DNA of 64,000 nucleotides, from contig VXAA01000167.1 in the NCBI GenBank assembly GCA_013399115.1, forward strand, positions 484,165-548,164, written 5' to 3'. A program made the position numbers and the translations under genes. The notes below the pieces were generated by a model. That model had not been told where the DNA came from. It was given only the letters and a program-made list of their open reading frames with translations, and searched no databases. Every line of letters starts with the position of its first letter. Position 1 is the first letter of the stretch. Positions 1 through 12,053 of this stretch are shown piece by piece. The DNA is from Anseranas semipalmata. Taxonomy: Eukaryota > Chordata > Aves > Anseriformes > Anseranatidae.

Positions 1-28
1 GCCGCGCCCGCCCGCGCCGCGGCACTTG

Positions 29-43
29 GGCGCCACCTGGCGG
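29..43 (-). promoter_or_regulatory. CTCF-type binding motif
   Basis: Read on the minus strand this interval is CCGCCAGGTGGCGCC, a close match to the core vertebrate CTCF consensus (CCACCAGGGGGCGC-like). It sits inside the CpG island, a common setting for bound CTCF sites. The match is direct; occupancy is inference. Confidence 0.45.
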
Positions 44-224
44 CGGCGGCGGCGGGCGCAGAGGAGGCGAAGCCGGCAGCGGGGGCACCTGGGGGGAGCT
101 GCCGAACAAAACCCGCGTTAGTTTGCCGTGTGCTGCTGCGTGCTGGCGTGAAGGGCCATCAATCTTAAGCCTGGTGCTGGCGGTTGCTCTCCCGCCGCGC
201 ATCCCCCGGGACTGCCCGCTGGTG

Positions 225-264
225 ATGATTGTGCTGCTTTCTTTCCTCAGTCAGAGGGAGACGT
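225..264 (+). CDS. Speculative first coding exon of an unidentified transcript
   Basis: An ATG at 225 with G at -3 opens a frame reading MIVLLSFLSQRET, followed by a GTAAGC donor-like site at 265. The same frame is open upstream to the window edge, so the true start could be earlier or the frame may simply lack stops because it is GC-rich. Without splicing it ends at a TGA at 280-282. If spliced at 264|265 the leftover single base T joins the two leading bases of the candidate exon at 11211 to form a Leu codon, keeping the frame open. The donor has a non-consensus T at -1. I do not recognise the peptide. This could equally be untranslated leader sequence. Confidence 0.15.
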
Positions 265-395
265 GTAAGCGGCTGCGGTGAATGAAGATGGATCTCTGAA
301 TTTATATCATCCTGTGAATTAACCAAGAAGACTGAACAGAAAGCACGCTGAAATCTCACGGTGTTCACTAGAGAATTGTACTTTCTACGAATTGT

Positions 396-401
396 TAAAT
401 A
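396..401 (+). other. AATAAA hexamer downstream of the CpG island
   Basis: A canonical poly(A) hexamer lies in AT-rich sequence about 100 bases after the island. It could end a short promoter-proximal transcript, but single hexamers are common by chance in AT-rich DNA and no GT-rich element clearly follows. Confidence 0.1.
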
Positions 402-465
402 AAGTAGAGTTGTACAATGAAATGTAGCAGCTTTCCTGTGTGCTCTCACTTTGCATTTATCCTTC

Positions 466-760
466 CCAGTGCAGTGCAGGCCGGTGGCTTCCAGGGGCTG
501 GGGGTGGTGGGGGCTCCCCATGAGTGTGACGGGGCAGGGCCGGGCAGCCAGGGCCTGCCCCACGTCCCAGTCCTGGCCCCAGCCATCGGGCAGGTCCCTG
601 GGGAAGGACTGAGGCTGGGCCGGGACGTGGGCCTGCAGGTGGGCCCGGCTTGGTGGGGCCCATGGCCTGGCAAAGCAGTGCTGTGGGGAGCTGGAGACCA
701 CCACTGGAGCAGGGACCGATGTCCCTGGGGGCTGAAATGAAGTCCTGGGCCATGGGCAAG
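466..760 (-). repeat. GC-rich dispersed repeat, copy A
   Basis: Read on the minus strand this block is clearly homologous to 25545-25845 on the plus strand. A 20-base identical word (minus strand of 680-699; plus strand 25583-25602) lies at the same relative place in both. It is followed in both by a CATGGGCCCC or near-identical word, a CTTCCCC..CCAGGGA stretch, and a CCCTGGCTGCC word. Preceding it, both have a pyrimidine tract ending in TTTCAG. The block is G-rich on the plus strand (runs of 4-5 G at 496-515). Frames in both copies are open only because stop codons are rare at this base composition. I do not recognise the repeat family; an LTR or other retroelement fragment is possible. Confidence 0.6.
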
Positions 761-904
761 GTAGGGGAGGCTCCAGGGGAGCTGGGCAGGGACAGTAAGG
801 GCTATTAGTGCCTTTGAGACCCTGACAATATGATTTCCTTGGGAATTATGGTGCCTTTTGCAGTATCTTGGAGTCCACATACTCTGGACTTTCCTATATC
901 CTAG

Positions 905-990
905 AGAGGTGCTCTTATTCTACTTTACAGATGGAGAAATAAGAGACAGAGCAGTTAAAGACCAGATCTTTAGGAGGACAGAGGACCTAA
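905..990 (+). repeat. Possible ancient MIR/L2-type fragment
   Basis: The string TTTACAGATGGAGAAAT followed by a purine-rich AGAGACAGAGCAGTTAAAG segment resembles the conserved tail of MIR/L2-type amniote repeats (TTTACAGATGAGGAAACTGAG...). The match is partial, and the assignment rests on that motif alone. Confidence 0.35.
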
Positions 991-1934
991 GTGCCTACTT
1001 CACTCTGCATCCCAGGTTCTGAGTCTCTGTGGCTGTGCCCAATGGCTTGTATTGGGTTTACATGGCAAGGTTTTGATAGCAGGGGGGAAGATGAAAAGGG
1101 GGGAAGGCTGCAGGGGTGGCTTCTGTAAGAAGAGTCCTTCCAGAAGCTGCCCCAAGTTAGATAAGAGCCTGTTTGAGCTGAATTAAAAAGTAATCCATCA
1201 CTGACCAAAGCTGAGCCAATGAGAGACATTGGTTACACCTGTGGGAGAGCAGATTTAAGAAAGGATTTAAAAAAAAAAATGCTGTGCAACAGCATGGGAG
1301 AGAAAGGAGTGAGAAAATGTGAGAGAAACAGCTCTGTAGACATCAAGGTCAGTGGAGAAGGAGGGTGAGGTGCTGGAGCAAAAGTGCCCCTGCAGTCCGT
1401 GGAGAGGACCATGGTGAGTGATATCACTGCCCTTACCTCAACTTGTGAGCTTCTTTTTCATTATATTTTCTCCCCCTGCCCTTCTGAGTAGGAGTGAGAG
1501 AGCGGCTTGGTGGTGTTTAGCTACCTACTGGAGGAAACCACCACATAGCTTTAGATGTCCAAGCTGCCAGCAGTAAACTGGCCTAGTGTTGTATCACCCA
1601 GAAGTATCTCTTGAAAGCACAGAAAAGAGTTAGTTTTCTGTCTCCCACCTCAGTTCCTCCTGTGATCCTGAAATGATATTTCTGATTCCTATCATAATAA
1701 TGATATGCTTATTTAACTATTAAGGCTGTGAGGAGAGAAAGTCATGTACATTGAACAGATCTGTGGCTCTGCTGGTCAGAATTCACTTGGGAAAGGAGGT
1801 CTTGGTCTCCAGGCCTCTTCCACAGAGCCTTTCATGGTTCTTTTAGTAGTCTTAGAGACCAGAATCAAGGCTTTCTGCCAGATGCATTTCTTATCCAGTA
1901 GGCTAGAAAATCATATTCCTTTGTCCTAGAGTAA

Positions 1935-2050
1935 ATGCTGGACTTGGGCCAGGGGAACCTGCTCTAGTTGACCCTGCTTTGAGCAGGGAGGTTGGACCAG
2001 ATGATCTCCAGAGTGCCCTTCCAACTTCAGCCATTGTGATTCTGTGATTC
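1935..2050 (+). mobile_element. CR1 LINE, truncated 3' end
   Basis: The segment contains the characteristic CR1 3' untranslated words: GACCCTGCTTTGAGCAGGG, GTTGGACCAGATGATCTCCAGAG and CCTTCCAAC. It closes with the terminal ATTCTGTGATTC octamer repeat. Orientation is plus. As with most avian CR1 copies only the 3' end was inserted; it contains no coding sequence. Confidence 0.9.
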
Positions 2051-3440
2051 CATGAAAAGAGATGTGCCCTCTGTTTTAAAAGAAATGTGAAGAAAAAGAT
2101 AGTGGGAGAGGAGAAAATTTCTCTCGCTTTCTGAATCCTAAAGACTGTACAGATAAGAGCTTTTTCTTTTTTTCTCTCCTTTGTTGTTGAATTGAGTTGG
2201 GTGGAAAGGTGAATAAGAATGGGAAGTGCACTGGTAGACATAATACTTTTATTATTACTCAGTCAAAAGGATTGCAAGCCTGAGATGGGGATTTTTTTTT
2301 TGCTGGCCTGTAAATCAGTTGGGAATAACCTTGTATTTTAGTTGGCTGCCTTTTTCAGTAAGGAGATTAATAGTAGCTTTGTCTTCTTCAGACTGGTCTA
2401 AGCCACATTCACCATTTGAATAGTTTGTGTGGGCTTGTTCATTACAACTCCTTATAAATTCATTTTAACTTTATATTTTGAATGCCACAGAAATGAAAAT
2501 TAACTTATAATGTTAAGTCTGGACTTGGATTTAGAACATCTAGCAATACAGAGTACAGCAATATGATCCAGCAGTCCAAATGGAGGCTCTTTAAAACTAC
2601 CTGAGACAATCAGCCTCTCTCTCTGTTAAACTGCACACTGCAACATCCTTATCTAAGGAAAACCTCAGCTTCAGTTTTTGGGTAACTACTAATCCTCTTA
2701 ATAACTTTTCCATATATACTACATAGCTAGTAAATACACGGCGTTGCCTTTTGATCTAGCTTTCAGCTTTCATCTTTTGTACGATCTAATTAGAAAATCC
2801 ATTGGCCAAATGATAATGTTGTTCTCAGTTCCTAGGTCCATCCATTAAAATGCTGTGAGATGGGCAAAAATCTAACACTAGTACAGTGGAAAAAAGATTG
2901 TCAGCTATTTTGTCTCTGTTCGTGACAGGCATTATTAGTCTATTCAGGGCAGAATGTGAAAAAAAAATAGGAAATCCAGCTATGGAAATCTGGCCATTTT
3001 TTTTTTTTCTCTCTTTTAAAAATTATTATTATTTTTTTATGAAATTGTTTTCAGTTTTATATGCATGTTTCGAAAACTTTGCTTTCGTGTTTGGATTCAA
3101 GCAGATCTAAGAACCTAAAAGGAAATTAGTCAAAATGTTGATGAAAGCAAATGTCTGTATTTGCATCTTGCAGCTTGCTGTGGAGGAGTGCTGTCTGCTT
3201 ATAAGGCCATACTTTCTATACTGTTTTAGTCTATAAAATATTAGCCCATATTAGGCAATGTGGCAGTAGAAATTATAATGTTCCTGTGTCAGTGCAAATA
3301 GAAGCATATGTTGCTTCTATGGGTTGTATACACTTCTGTTTCAGAAAGCCAGTTTTCTGGAGATTATGCTTTCGTTGTTCCTATACGGAGTTTACACACT
3401 GTAGATGAGCTTTGCTTAGGGATGCATGATGAGAGTTTAT

Positions 3441-3453
3441 GGGTTAGGGTTAG
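3441..3453 (+). repeat. Short interstitial telomere-like motif
   Basis: GGGTTAGGGTTAG gives just over two TTAGGG units. It is too short to mark a fusion point and may be chance. Confidence 0.3.
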
Positions 3454-3538
3454 CGGGCAGACCAACATGGGCATTATGGCTACACAAGCTGTCTGCTACA
3501 GACAGAAGGAAGAAGTAGATGAGGCCCCCAGACTTCAA

Positions 3539-3606
3539 AAACAAAACAAAACAAAACAAACCAAACAAACAAACAAACAAAAAAAAAAAAAACAAAGCAA
3601 AACAAG
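3539..3606 (+). repeat. CAAAA/CAAA simple repeat with poly(A)
   Basis: About 68 bases of CAAAA units grading into CAAA units and then an A15 run. It could be a decayed retroelement tail, but no recognisable body lies immediately upstream. Confidence 0.85.
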
Positions 3607-4934
3607 CACCATAATAAAGGAACATAGATGTAGAAGCAGGGTCAGGTAATTTCTCCAACCCTTGGAGGAATAGGGACACTATCTGAGTGTGCAGGAATAG
3701 GGTTGGAAAAGTGAAAGCCCACGTGGAGCTGAATCTTTTGAGGGATGTGAAAGGCACTAGATGCATTAAGATGTTTAATAAAATGTGCTTGGATTACAAA
3801 TGTCAGTGTTATTAATGCATGGCTAAATAACCTGAAATGAGCACTTTTTGTAATGAACATATTCAGACAGAAAGACTATACTTTCTTTAAGGAGGGTATC
3901 TTCTTTGACATATGAGTTCACAGCTACTTGAAGATTAGATTCCCCCCAGCTTCTTATTTATGTATAATGCACTCAGTATTGGTACTCCCTTAGCACATCA
4001 GTATTGTTGTACCAGATATCTATTCTGTGTGAAACAATCAACAATGTAGTAAAATTTCCAAGTGTGGTTTTCCTACTTGTCTGTTTACCTTCTGTCACAT
4101 TGATTCTATTTACTTAACATTTTGTAGCAAAAATTCATGATTCTGGAAAAGGAGAAAACTCCCTTTGCAGGATGAGAAACTTATGAGAGAAATCTTTGTG
4201 ATTTCTTTTACAAAGCCAGCACCAAGAACTCTGGGTCACAGTGTGGAGTGAGGAGTGCAGATGTTTGAAAAATGAATTGTTTTCCAAAAGTAGCATTTTC
4301 TTTGTATTTTCACTTATGTGCTGAAAAATTACTGTTATTCAGATAAACACCTTCCGAATGTTCTTGTAACATGTGCCTCTGTGACAGGATGGACTGTCTC
4401 TTCAGAGACTGATCAGAGTGCAGTCATTCTCGGTTCTAAGGTCTGTCCCTTCAGTCACAGCATGTTAGGTCTCCTAGCTTTGCGTCCCAGCACAGAATTG
4501 GGACAGCCAGTTGGAAGCAAGCCTACATGATGTGAATTTTATGCTCAGACTAGGACAAGAGTAATTTCTTTGACTACTGGATGCAGGCAGCCCTTCCTCT
4601 TCTGGGCAGCAACACGAACATCTGGCAGAGACCAGAGCAAGCCTGGGAGAACAAGAGGAAAAGAAAAGATTCCCACTTGGGACCGTATCTTAAGCATACA
4701 CTTGTAGAACTTTCTATCATTCAGTGTAGAGTTGCTGTGTTTCTGTCTCCTCTTCTAGACTGAAATGTGGGTGTGAATAGTGAGCAAGCCACTCATAACA
4801 GATCTGAAGTGCCTAAACAAAGTAGGATGTAATAAATCCCATCTGTGTCAGGGTGACTATATTTCAGCATCTGTTGATATCGGACTACATTTCATCAGTT
4901 GAGTTGCATCTGAATAATCGCCTGCTTGACTCAC

Positions 4935-5051
4935 CTTCCTGAAGTCCGCACAGCCTGGGCAAAACTTGCAGACAGAAGCAGATGACAGCTCTGAGAACTC
5001 AAGTAGATGGCTGCTCCGTTTCCAGGCAGCTCCAGGTACTACTTGTTGGGG
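4935..5051 (-). other. Splice-flanked open segment, minus strand (candidate exon)
   Basis: On the minus strand this 117-base segment is preceded by CTCTTCAG and followed by AAG|GTGAGT, a strong donor. It is open in the frame that starts and ends at codon boundaries (39 codons, reading PQQVVPGAAWKRSS near its start). It is GC-richer than its surroundings. The pyrimidine tract of the acceptor is short, no partner exon was found on this strand, and the peptide is not recognised. It is most useful as a measure of how often such intervals appear by chance. Confidence 0.12.
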
Positions 5052-8000
5052 CTGAAGAGCCACCTACTAAGTTCCATAAAAATGATATGAGACACATGAG
5101 GGCTTATTTTGGACATTTTAAAGAAAGATTTCACTCCCTTCCCCTGTTTGATTCCTAGCCTTTGTTTCTATTACCTTGAGACTTTCATGTTTTTCAAAAG
5201 CTGTGTTTTTAATGTGAACTTGCGTATTGGGAAGGCTCAGTAAATTAATAAGTTTGTATCTGAGAGAAATTGGCCTTTTCTTTTCAGCTATTAGCTTCTT
5301 CAAGAGAAAACACTTCCATTCTTATTATTTCTATTTTTAAATTGTTCTAGTTTGAAATTGGCCCATTTTACATTAATCACAACAGATCATTGAATAAAAT
5401 AATTTCTAAATTTGAAAAGCTGAAGATGTTACTGAAGTTCACCATTTGGAGGATTTTTCTGTTTCTATAGTTTTAACAAAGATAAAGCAGGCTTAGCTTT
5501 TCACTTAGGTGGAGAGGAGGGAGAAAAGGCTCTTACCTGATTCTTTTTCAGTTGCTCCTTAATCTAGAATACTTGAAGAGTTCAGTCAAACAGAAGATTT
5601 CCCACGTATGGAACAAAGTTGAACATATTTGCAGAGAGGCTCAAAATAAAATTTGCGGGAATTAGCAGATTACCAAAACATATAGTTAAAGGTATAGATG
5701 TTTAGCTGATAAACTATTTTGGAATACATCTGTTGAACTCAGGAACCAAAAATGTTTAAAATCTGTAACAGTTTAGAATGAAATATAGGGCCTCTTGGAT
5801 TTTCAAAGATTCTTGAAGTTAGTAGGAGTACTTGCCAGGATTAGAGCGTTCCCCAACTCCACTCTGGGCACTTCCCTAACAATGTAAGTATGCTTGTAAC
5901 TCCATTCCTAAGAAGCCTGAAAATGTTCAGGCATATTAGTGGGCAATGCCAGTGAAATATTCATAGCTTGGATAAGAATAATTTTTCTATAAAATATGTG
6001 TTGCTGAGTGTCTCATTCTGCTTTCCAAAATGCATTACTCCTCTTGAAGCCAATAGGATTAGGGTAAAGTTGGAAGATAGTTCTCTCTCTTACTCTTAAA
6101 GAAGCTATTTAAACTAGAATTATCTCTTGCCTGCAACCTATAAAGGAAATTTCTTAGGTGTTAAACCATAAACACCTTTAGGAAGACTGGCACAATGTGT
6201 GCTATACATATTTATAGTTAAAATGCCTAAGGTCTGCATTTTAAACACGTAGTTCTGATCGAATAGTGTCAGTAAGCTGTAGATTGACTGTAAATTGTAA
6301 CTAGGTTTGGATATGAAAATCAGGCTACAGATCTAGCATTGGTAGCAGTATGTTTTATAGCTGGCTGCCTGTTCTGCATAACATGGGCTTTAGTACTCTT
6401 CCGGCATTTCACATGCTCATTTAGTGGAAAGACCAACATTAAAAAAAAATCTCTGATGTGGAGCAGTGCAGTGAAATGAAGTGCAAGGCCTTCCTGCTTG
6501 TAAACAAGTCCACTAGATGTCCCTCCAGCTCTTTGTGATGATAGCACATGGCTGATTTACTCAAATCAAATGGTTTAAGATGAAGAGCACTGCATTTTAC
6601 GTCTTATATCTTGCATATGTAGCTCTTCCCAGTTTCCTACAGAAGTTATGGGTCCAACATAAATCCAGTTTCAGCAGGTGAAGGTAGGCATCTTCCTTCC
6701 ATCTATGTATGCATATAGTTTTAATCTTTCAAATTCTTTTAGTCCTTCTAACTTTTCTTTGTAACAGGATTTTTGCAATAATTTAAATGGAAGGAAAATG
6801 CAATCTCACTATATGAATCGTGAGACAGTGGGCAGATATAACCCTGGGGTGAAAAAGTGAATGCATGTGTAGGTTTGGGCTGGCTTTTTACAGGAAAGAG
6901 ACAACTCAGTTTCAAGTTTCTACCCTGCAGGTGAAGCCCAGGAGTTAATTGAACATGGCAAACTGGTCAGGTGGACTGATCAGCCATTCTGTCTTACTAT
7001 GGCAGTGGCTAGCTCAGACACCTCAGAAAAGTTAAGGCACTTTTTCACTACACCTTGATTCATGAAGATTAATTTCCCCTGAAATGCTTTTAGCTCTATT
7101 CCATACTTATGCTACCTCTGAACATGTAATCTCCTTTTCCATCTTGCTACACTCCTGATCTTTGTGACATCTGGAAATGTAGTTCCAGAGTTTGAGTAAA
7201 TATCGTGTGAGAGGATATTCTGTTTTGATTGAATACCCTCTACTTTTGTGCTTTGACACAGAGAAAGTGAATCTCCCAATCTTGCTGTTCGTTGTATATT
7301 TTAATCACATAGCCTTTTATTCACTTATTTTCTAAGGAAAATAATCCTTATATTTTTATGATTTCTACCTATATCCCTAGTCTTTCTCATCACATTTTCC
7401 ATGTTTTTTTTTTTCTCCCTTAATTTCTCAATGTTATGTTTTGCCTTATGAGGTGACTAGCACGGCATAAATTTCTTTAGATGAAAAAAACACAGGAGAT
7501 GGGGCTAATATATTGCTAACTTCTTAGCAAAGTCACCAGTTCAAACATAGATTCCTGCATCAACAAAATGTGTATGGAACAGTGTGTCCATATGTCTGTT
7601 GGCAAGATAATATGCTAGGAATATTAGATGTAGGCAAAATAAATTTGTTAAGATACAGAAAAATAGCTCTTTGGGTAGCTTCATCTTCAGCACTACTCAT
7701 ATAACGATTACATAGCCTGATAGTAATTTTTAATAGAGATAAAATTGTGTTGAAAATAAGAGATATTGCTTTATAATTAGGAGGTGCTTCTGTTGTTAGA
7801 TTTACTGTGACCATTCCATTATCTTCTGTTTGCTGTTCATCCCCAGTCCCTCAAAGCACATCTCCTGTACAGTGACGTAGCAGGTTTATCTAGACATAGA
7901 GTTAATAGAGAGTTATTCAGTGCTCTGTAGAAACTCTTGCTGGATGTCAGGGATGTAAACAGTGTCGGGCAGACTCTTGGGTTTTAATCTCCAGCTGTAG

Positions 8001-11000
8001 GTTTATACTGTAATCTCAGAGAGAAGCAATGCTTGGCTATGTGATGTGGTAACCAAGAAAAAAGAGACCCCAGTCAGCAAAAACTGGTGATTCGGACAGA
8101 AAAGTGCTATTTAGAACCAGAGCAGTAGCTCCTCAAATGCTCTAGGATGCTTCTGCTCCAGCAGTCATTGGCATAACCTGGTTATGAAATCTAAGATCAT
8201 TGAGCTGAAGATGTGGCTGAGACATGGGAGAGAGAATTGTTTTCTCTGTGCGGAGATGCCAAATGCCTTGAAAATATCTGGCAATGATAGCGTTTTGGAG
8301 TGAGGATGGGGGAAAGAGGTATATATATCTATACAAAGAGGTAGCAGTGCTGCTGTGCTGATTTACATCGGAAGATCAGACCACTGGACTGTGAATCAGC
8401 TCTGACACACAAGTGCACTTCTTCAAGCCTTTATCAATAAAAGAGACTAACCCATATCCGAAACAGAAGGTGGTAACACTACATCTCTATTAAAAGCAAA
8501 GATAAAAAAGCAAAAGATAAAGCAAAGATTCTCTGTCTAGAATTTGACACAAATCACATGAGACCCTTTTCTCTAACAGCAGGAACACAGGAAGTTTAGA
8601 AAAGTGCAAATTAATTCACTGTGGGAAAAATATCCCCAGTTTTATATGTGTATATAAAAAAAAAAAAAAAGAGGAAAAATTAGAATGGCCAATCAGAGAA
8701 GTTATCTGTATGTGTATAAGACTTCCTGGAGTAAGCAAAAGTAGAGAATCTACCCAATACTTCCTGTATCGGGAAGCCAGGGCTCAAATGTGGAAGCATC
8801 CATATAAACATATTACAAAGGGATAGGATGGGTTTTACCTTGAATATTTAGCAGTGTCAGGGACACATCCAGACATTCTGATGATGGTAAAATCTATGCT
8901 CATATGCAGACTGGTTTGCTAAACAATTTCTCAGGGCCTAGCAATTGTAAGGGATCCTGTAATCTCCCATCCCCCCGTGACAAGCTCTCACTTGGTCCTT
9001 CCAACCTGCTTTGATCCTTTGTACCTGCTGTTTTGTTAAGGTTCCTGTGGTGTTTCTTGTCACAGATAGCAAGGAGCAGGAGAAGAAATGGGCAACCTGT
9101 TTTCTCCTTTCTTTTCTGCTCACCCTTTCTTCTAACCTCCCCCCCTCCCTTAGATAACAGGAGAACCAGGCATGGGAAGAAAGATTAGGGAGGTTGGTGG
9201 GAAATTCCTTTCCTATCTCTGTTCCCCTTATGAATGAAAAACAGATGCCTGTACCAGTCCACTAGCTCAGTCCTCTAGCTCCTTCTGGTCCTGTACTTGT
9301 CACTTCACGTCTATCTGTCACCCAGCCACCTGAACCTGTTTTCCTATCCTACCATTTCCCTTTTTTGCCAACTGCTGATTTTAGGGCTTATTAAATAGAA
9401 AGAGAGATTATTTGTTGGTTAGTTAGTCATATCCATGATAGAAGTCTTCAGAAGGGCAATACTCCTTAAATTCTTTGCTGCTGAAGGTATTAGTTCATTC
9501 TTTTATGAAAATCTCATTGGCAATGCTAAGAGTCTATATGAAGATGGATTTCAGGCTCAAGTCATTGTTATCAAAATTGTCTCATGTTGTTCAGGTAGTA
9601 AATAGCATCATCTGCACCAAATTTTTCACTTTGGGTCAGAGATGCAAGCTGATGCACTTGTAATGCATTGAGGATGCTATTTGCTATCTCAGACACATAA
9701 AGATGGATGAATAAACTTCTGACCTTGCTTTACTTTGTAAGAGAAGCTGTACTACTGATCCTTGCCTGTACAGATGGTCATCATTTATCAAGTGAAAAGA
9801 AGCATCAAACTATGTAGGATTCTTTGTATAATATTCTTCAGAGTGGTTGCCACAGGGAAATAATTCACTTTTATTTATTTACAAAATGGCTTTTACTAAA
9901 TCCCTGCCTGTTACACCTCATGTCTTCCTTGCAAAACATAAGACAGAGAACAAATCAACCAAGCTAATAACATACATTAGATATTTTTTTTCCCGTTGAA
10001 CTGAAATGTCCTATTTTAGATTGACTGACAGGAATAATATCATCTTTTCCTTATTTATCAGTATTTTAAAAATCAGGTGAGAGGAACATGATAATGGAAA
10101 ATCAAGAGATACACATCACTCATTAAACACTGTGAAATCTTTTTAATGGTTTAGACAATCATAAAAGATAGATAATTCATGGCAATAAAACGAAGTAAGA
10201 CCACTAGTAATTGCTTTAGATGGAAGTATTTCCATGATCAAAATTGCAGTAGGGACTTTCCATGTGTGACTGTTTGTTTTCTTTATCTTTTAGAAATCTA
10301 TTATTTGAGAAGTCAACTCAAATTCACAGCAAGTTAAATTCCATTATTTCGAAAGATGTAGGGTAAATGCCCAAACCCACATGAAATATGTCTATTTGGA
10401 GAAGTTTTTTACAGGCCAAAAGATAGTCAAGAGCAGGCTGTTAATGATTTCAGACTCCAGACCTGCAATCTAGTAAATGTTAGTCTGACACGGGGCTATC
10501 ACCAAGTGCTGTTTCCCTCTGTTACCACCATTTCAAATAACACAACTGAAAAAAGCCCACTTGTCAGGGAAGGTTCGACCATCCCTGGGAGTCAGTCCCA
10601 TACTGGAGAACATGGAGAAATCAGACTGCAGTTTGTGTCTTTGGGATTGTCAGTCTGTGGAAATTTAATTTGTGCTTACTAAGCTCACACAGTGGCTATG
10701 CTCATGATTACTTGGCATAGTTCTTTAGGGATACAGCTTGGTGAGATCATTTGTATGTGCTCAGCTTTCATCATGAAGGGCAGCTTCATTTTTTAACAAG
10801 GGTAAATTCTTAACCCATAACTTAATTACCTTGTCATTGGTATGAGAGAGGCCATTTGAAGATTTGGATTTATTTTCCTTCTTCACTCTCCCTTCCCTTT
10901 TTGGTTGTTAATTCTTAGGAGAAGAAATACATGACTGGAAATGGGCCTAAACCTCTCCTTACTGATGTCGGAGAACTTCTCACTCGGTGTTTTTAATGAT

Positions 11001-11210
11001 ACCATTTCTTGCCTTTAATAAGCTATCAGAAAAAGAATCTACAGTTTGACTTGTCACAGCTTGCATGGAACGTAAGGGTTTATACCGTAGTTGGTGACAG
11101 CATTCATGAATTACTTGGTTTAAGAACAACACTAATAAAATATTCCATTCTCTTAAAAATAACGGCAGCTTCACCACTGTTTTCTGATCTGGATTATCTT
11201 CTCTTCACAG

Positions 11211-11341
11211 TAGAATCGGTGGATAGATGCTACAGGCAGTCCTGGGCACCAGTGCGTGTCTTGGCTGTGTCTAACTCTGCGTTGGAGGAGGATGCGGGTG
11301 GCCCCCTTGTCCCATCCTCCACAGGCAGCAAACGCAGGCAG
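11211..11341 (+). CDS. Candidate internal exon, unidentified product
   Basis: The interval follows a good acceptor (TTATCTTCTCTTCACAG) and ends at a near-ideal donor (CAG|GTAAGG). Inside, one frame is open throughout: two leading bases, then 43 codons ending exactly at the donor, including YRQSWAPVRVLAVSNS and an acidic-to-basic stretch ending GSKRRQ. The other two frames hit stops within the first 15 bases. The segment is visibly GC-richer than its AT-rich flanks and holds several CpGs, unlike neighbouring intron-like DNA. The incoming phase fits the candidate donor at 264|265, and the outgoing phase fits the candidate exon at 51659. At 131 bases it would shift the frame if skipped. I do not recognise the peptide; it may be a non-coding exon or chance. 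Confidence 0.3.
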
Positions 11342-12028
11342 GTAAGGGAGGAAAGGAGGGAGGAAGGTGTGACATGCTCCCATAGCTCGCCCAGGGCAGA
11401 AGGTTGGGACAGCAGGGTTAATGATGATTGGGAAACATTCTGATAATCTTTAGGAAAAAAAAAAAAAAGGTGCCAGTGAGATGGGTTTATTTGTAATAAA
11501 AATACCTTTGCTTTTCTGTACCCTGCTCTACCACCTATATTTTATACTAACATGAATTTAAATTGAAAGTGTAGGGCGTATCCTGAGATCAGCTGGCACT
11601 TGTGCCCCTTGTGAAGTGATGAAAATGACAGTACCAATTACGTAGGAACAGATCACCTTTACCCTAATTTCATCAAATCAACAGCTATCTCTTTACAGTT
11701 TTATGTATGAGAGTGGTGTTAGCAAATGCAGTATTACTTTGCTTATTAATGGAAATAAAGGATGTTTATTGAAAGATGTAGTTCATTGAACAGTATCTGA
11801 ATTGAATTTCTCAGAAGTCGAAGATTTGTCTTCTGTGCTGAATGTCATGGAAAACACTTCCTTTTTCCATTTTAGTCATCCTATTTACTATGTGCTGCTT
11901 CTGAAATCTGTCATCATGCTGTTGTTCTTGCTTCATGTTTTCATCTTTTTCTTTCTGTACATTAGGTTATTTTGATCCAGGCTTTTATTTTCTTTCAGCT
12001 GGGTAATTAGAAGAGCTGGCTTAACTCC

Positions 12029-12053
12029 TTTTTTTTTTTTTTTTTTTTTTTTT
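12029..12053 (+). repeat. Poly(T) run (T25)
   Basis: An uninterrupted T25 tract; on the minus strand it could be the poly(A) tail of a retroposed sequence, but no body is recognised beside it. Confidence 0.9.

Larger units (their letters stand above)
1..290. promoter_or_regulatory. CpG island edge, probable promoter/first exon
   Basis: The first 290 bases are GC-rich and dense in CpG, including GCC/GGC triplet runs, and give way abruptly to AT-rich DNA after about 290. This is the usual look of a vertebrate CpG-island promoter with first exon; the island is cut by the left edge of the window. I cannot tell whether transcription runs rightward into this window, leftward out of it, or both ways. 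No TATA box is evident, as expected for this promoter class. A pyrimidine tract ending in AG at 231-250 could serve as an acceptor for a second 5' exon starting at 251. Confidence 0.7.
791..11210. other. AT-rich non-coding stretch
   Basis: Apart from the CR1 end, MIR-like fragment and simple repeats listed separately, I see no supportable gene here. Open frames are short, lack recognisable domains and are scattered on both strands. A minus-strand splice-flanked open segment at 4935-5051 is given its own entry. The stretch looks like intron or intergenic DNA. Confidence 0.6.

Noticed and set aside
446..880. 144-codon proline-rich minus-strand frame
   Set aside because: GC-rich repeat copy A has few stop codons in any frame; three overlapping frames are open, and a matching frame in copy B only shows repeat homology.
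1435..1484. Minus-strand 50-base splice-flanked segment
   Set aside because: Short, purine-rich and without a partner exon; such patterns arise by chance in 64 kb.
3441..3453. Interstitial telomere repeat as a fusion scar
   Set aside because: Only about two TTAGGG units, without degenerate repeats around them.
10560..10620. GGTTCGACC word as a possible tRNA gene
   Set aside because: No A box, no anticodon arm and no cloverleaf pairing around it.
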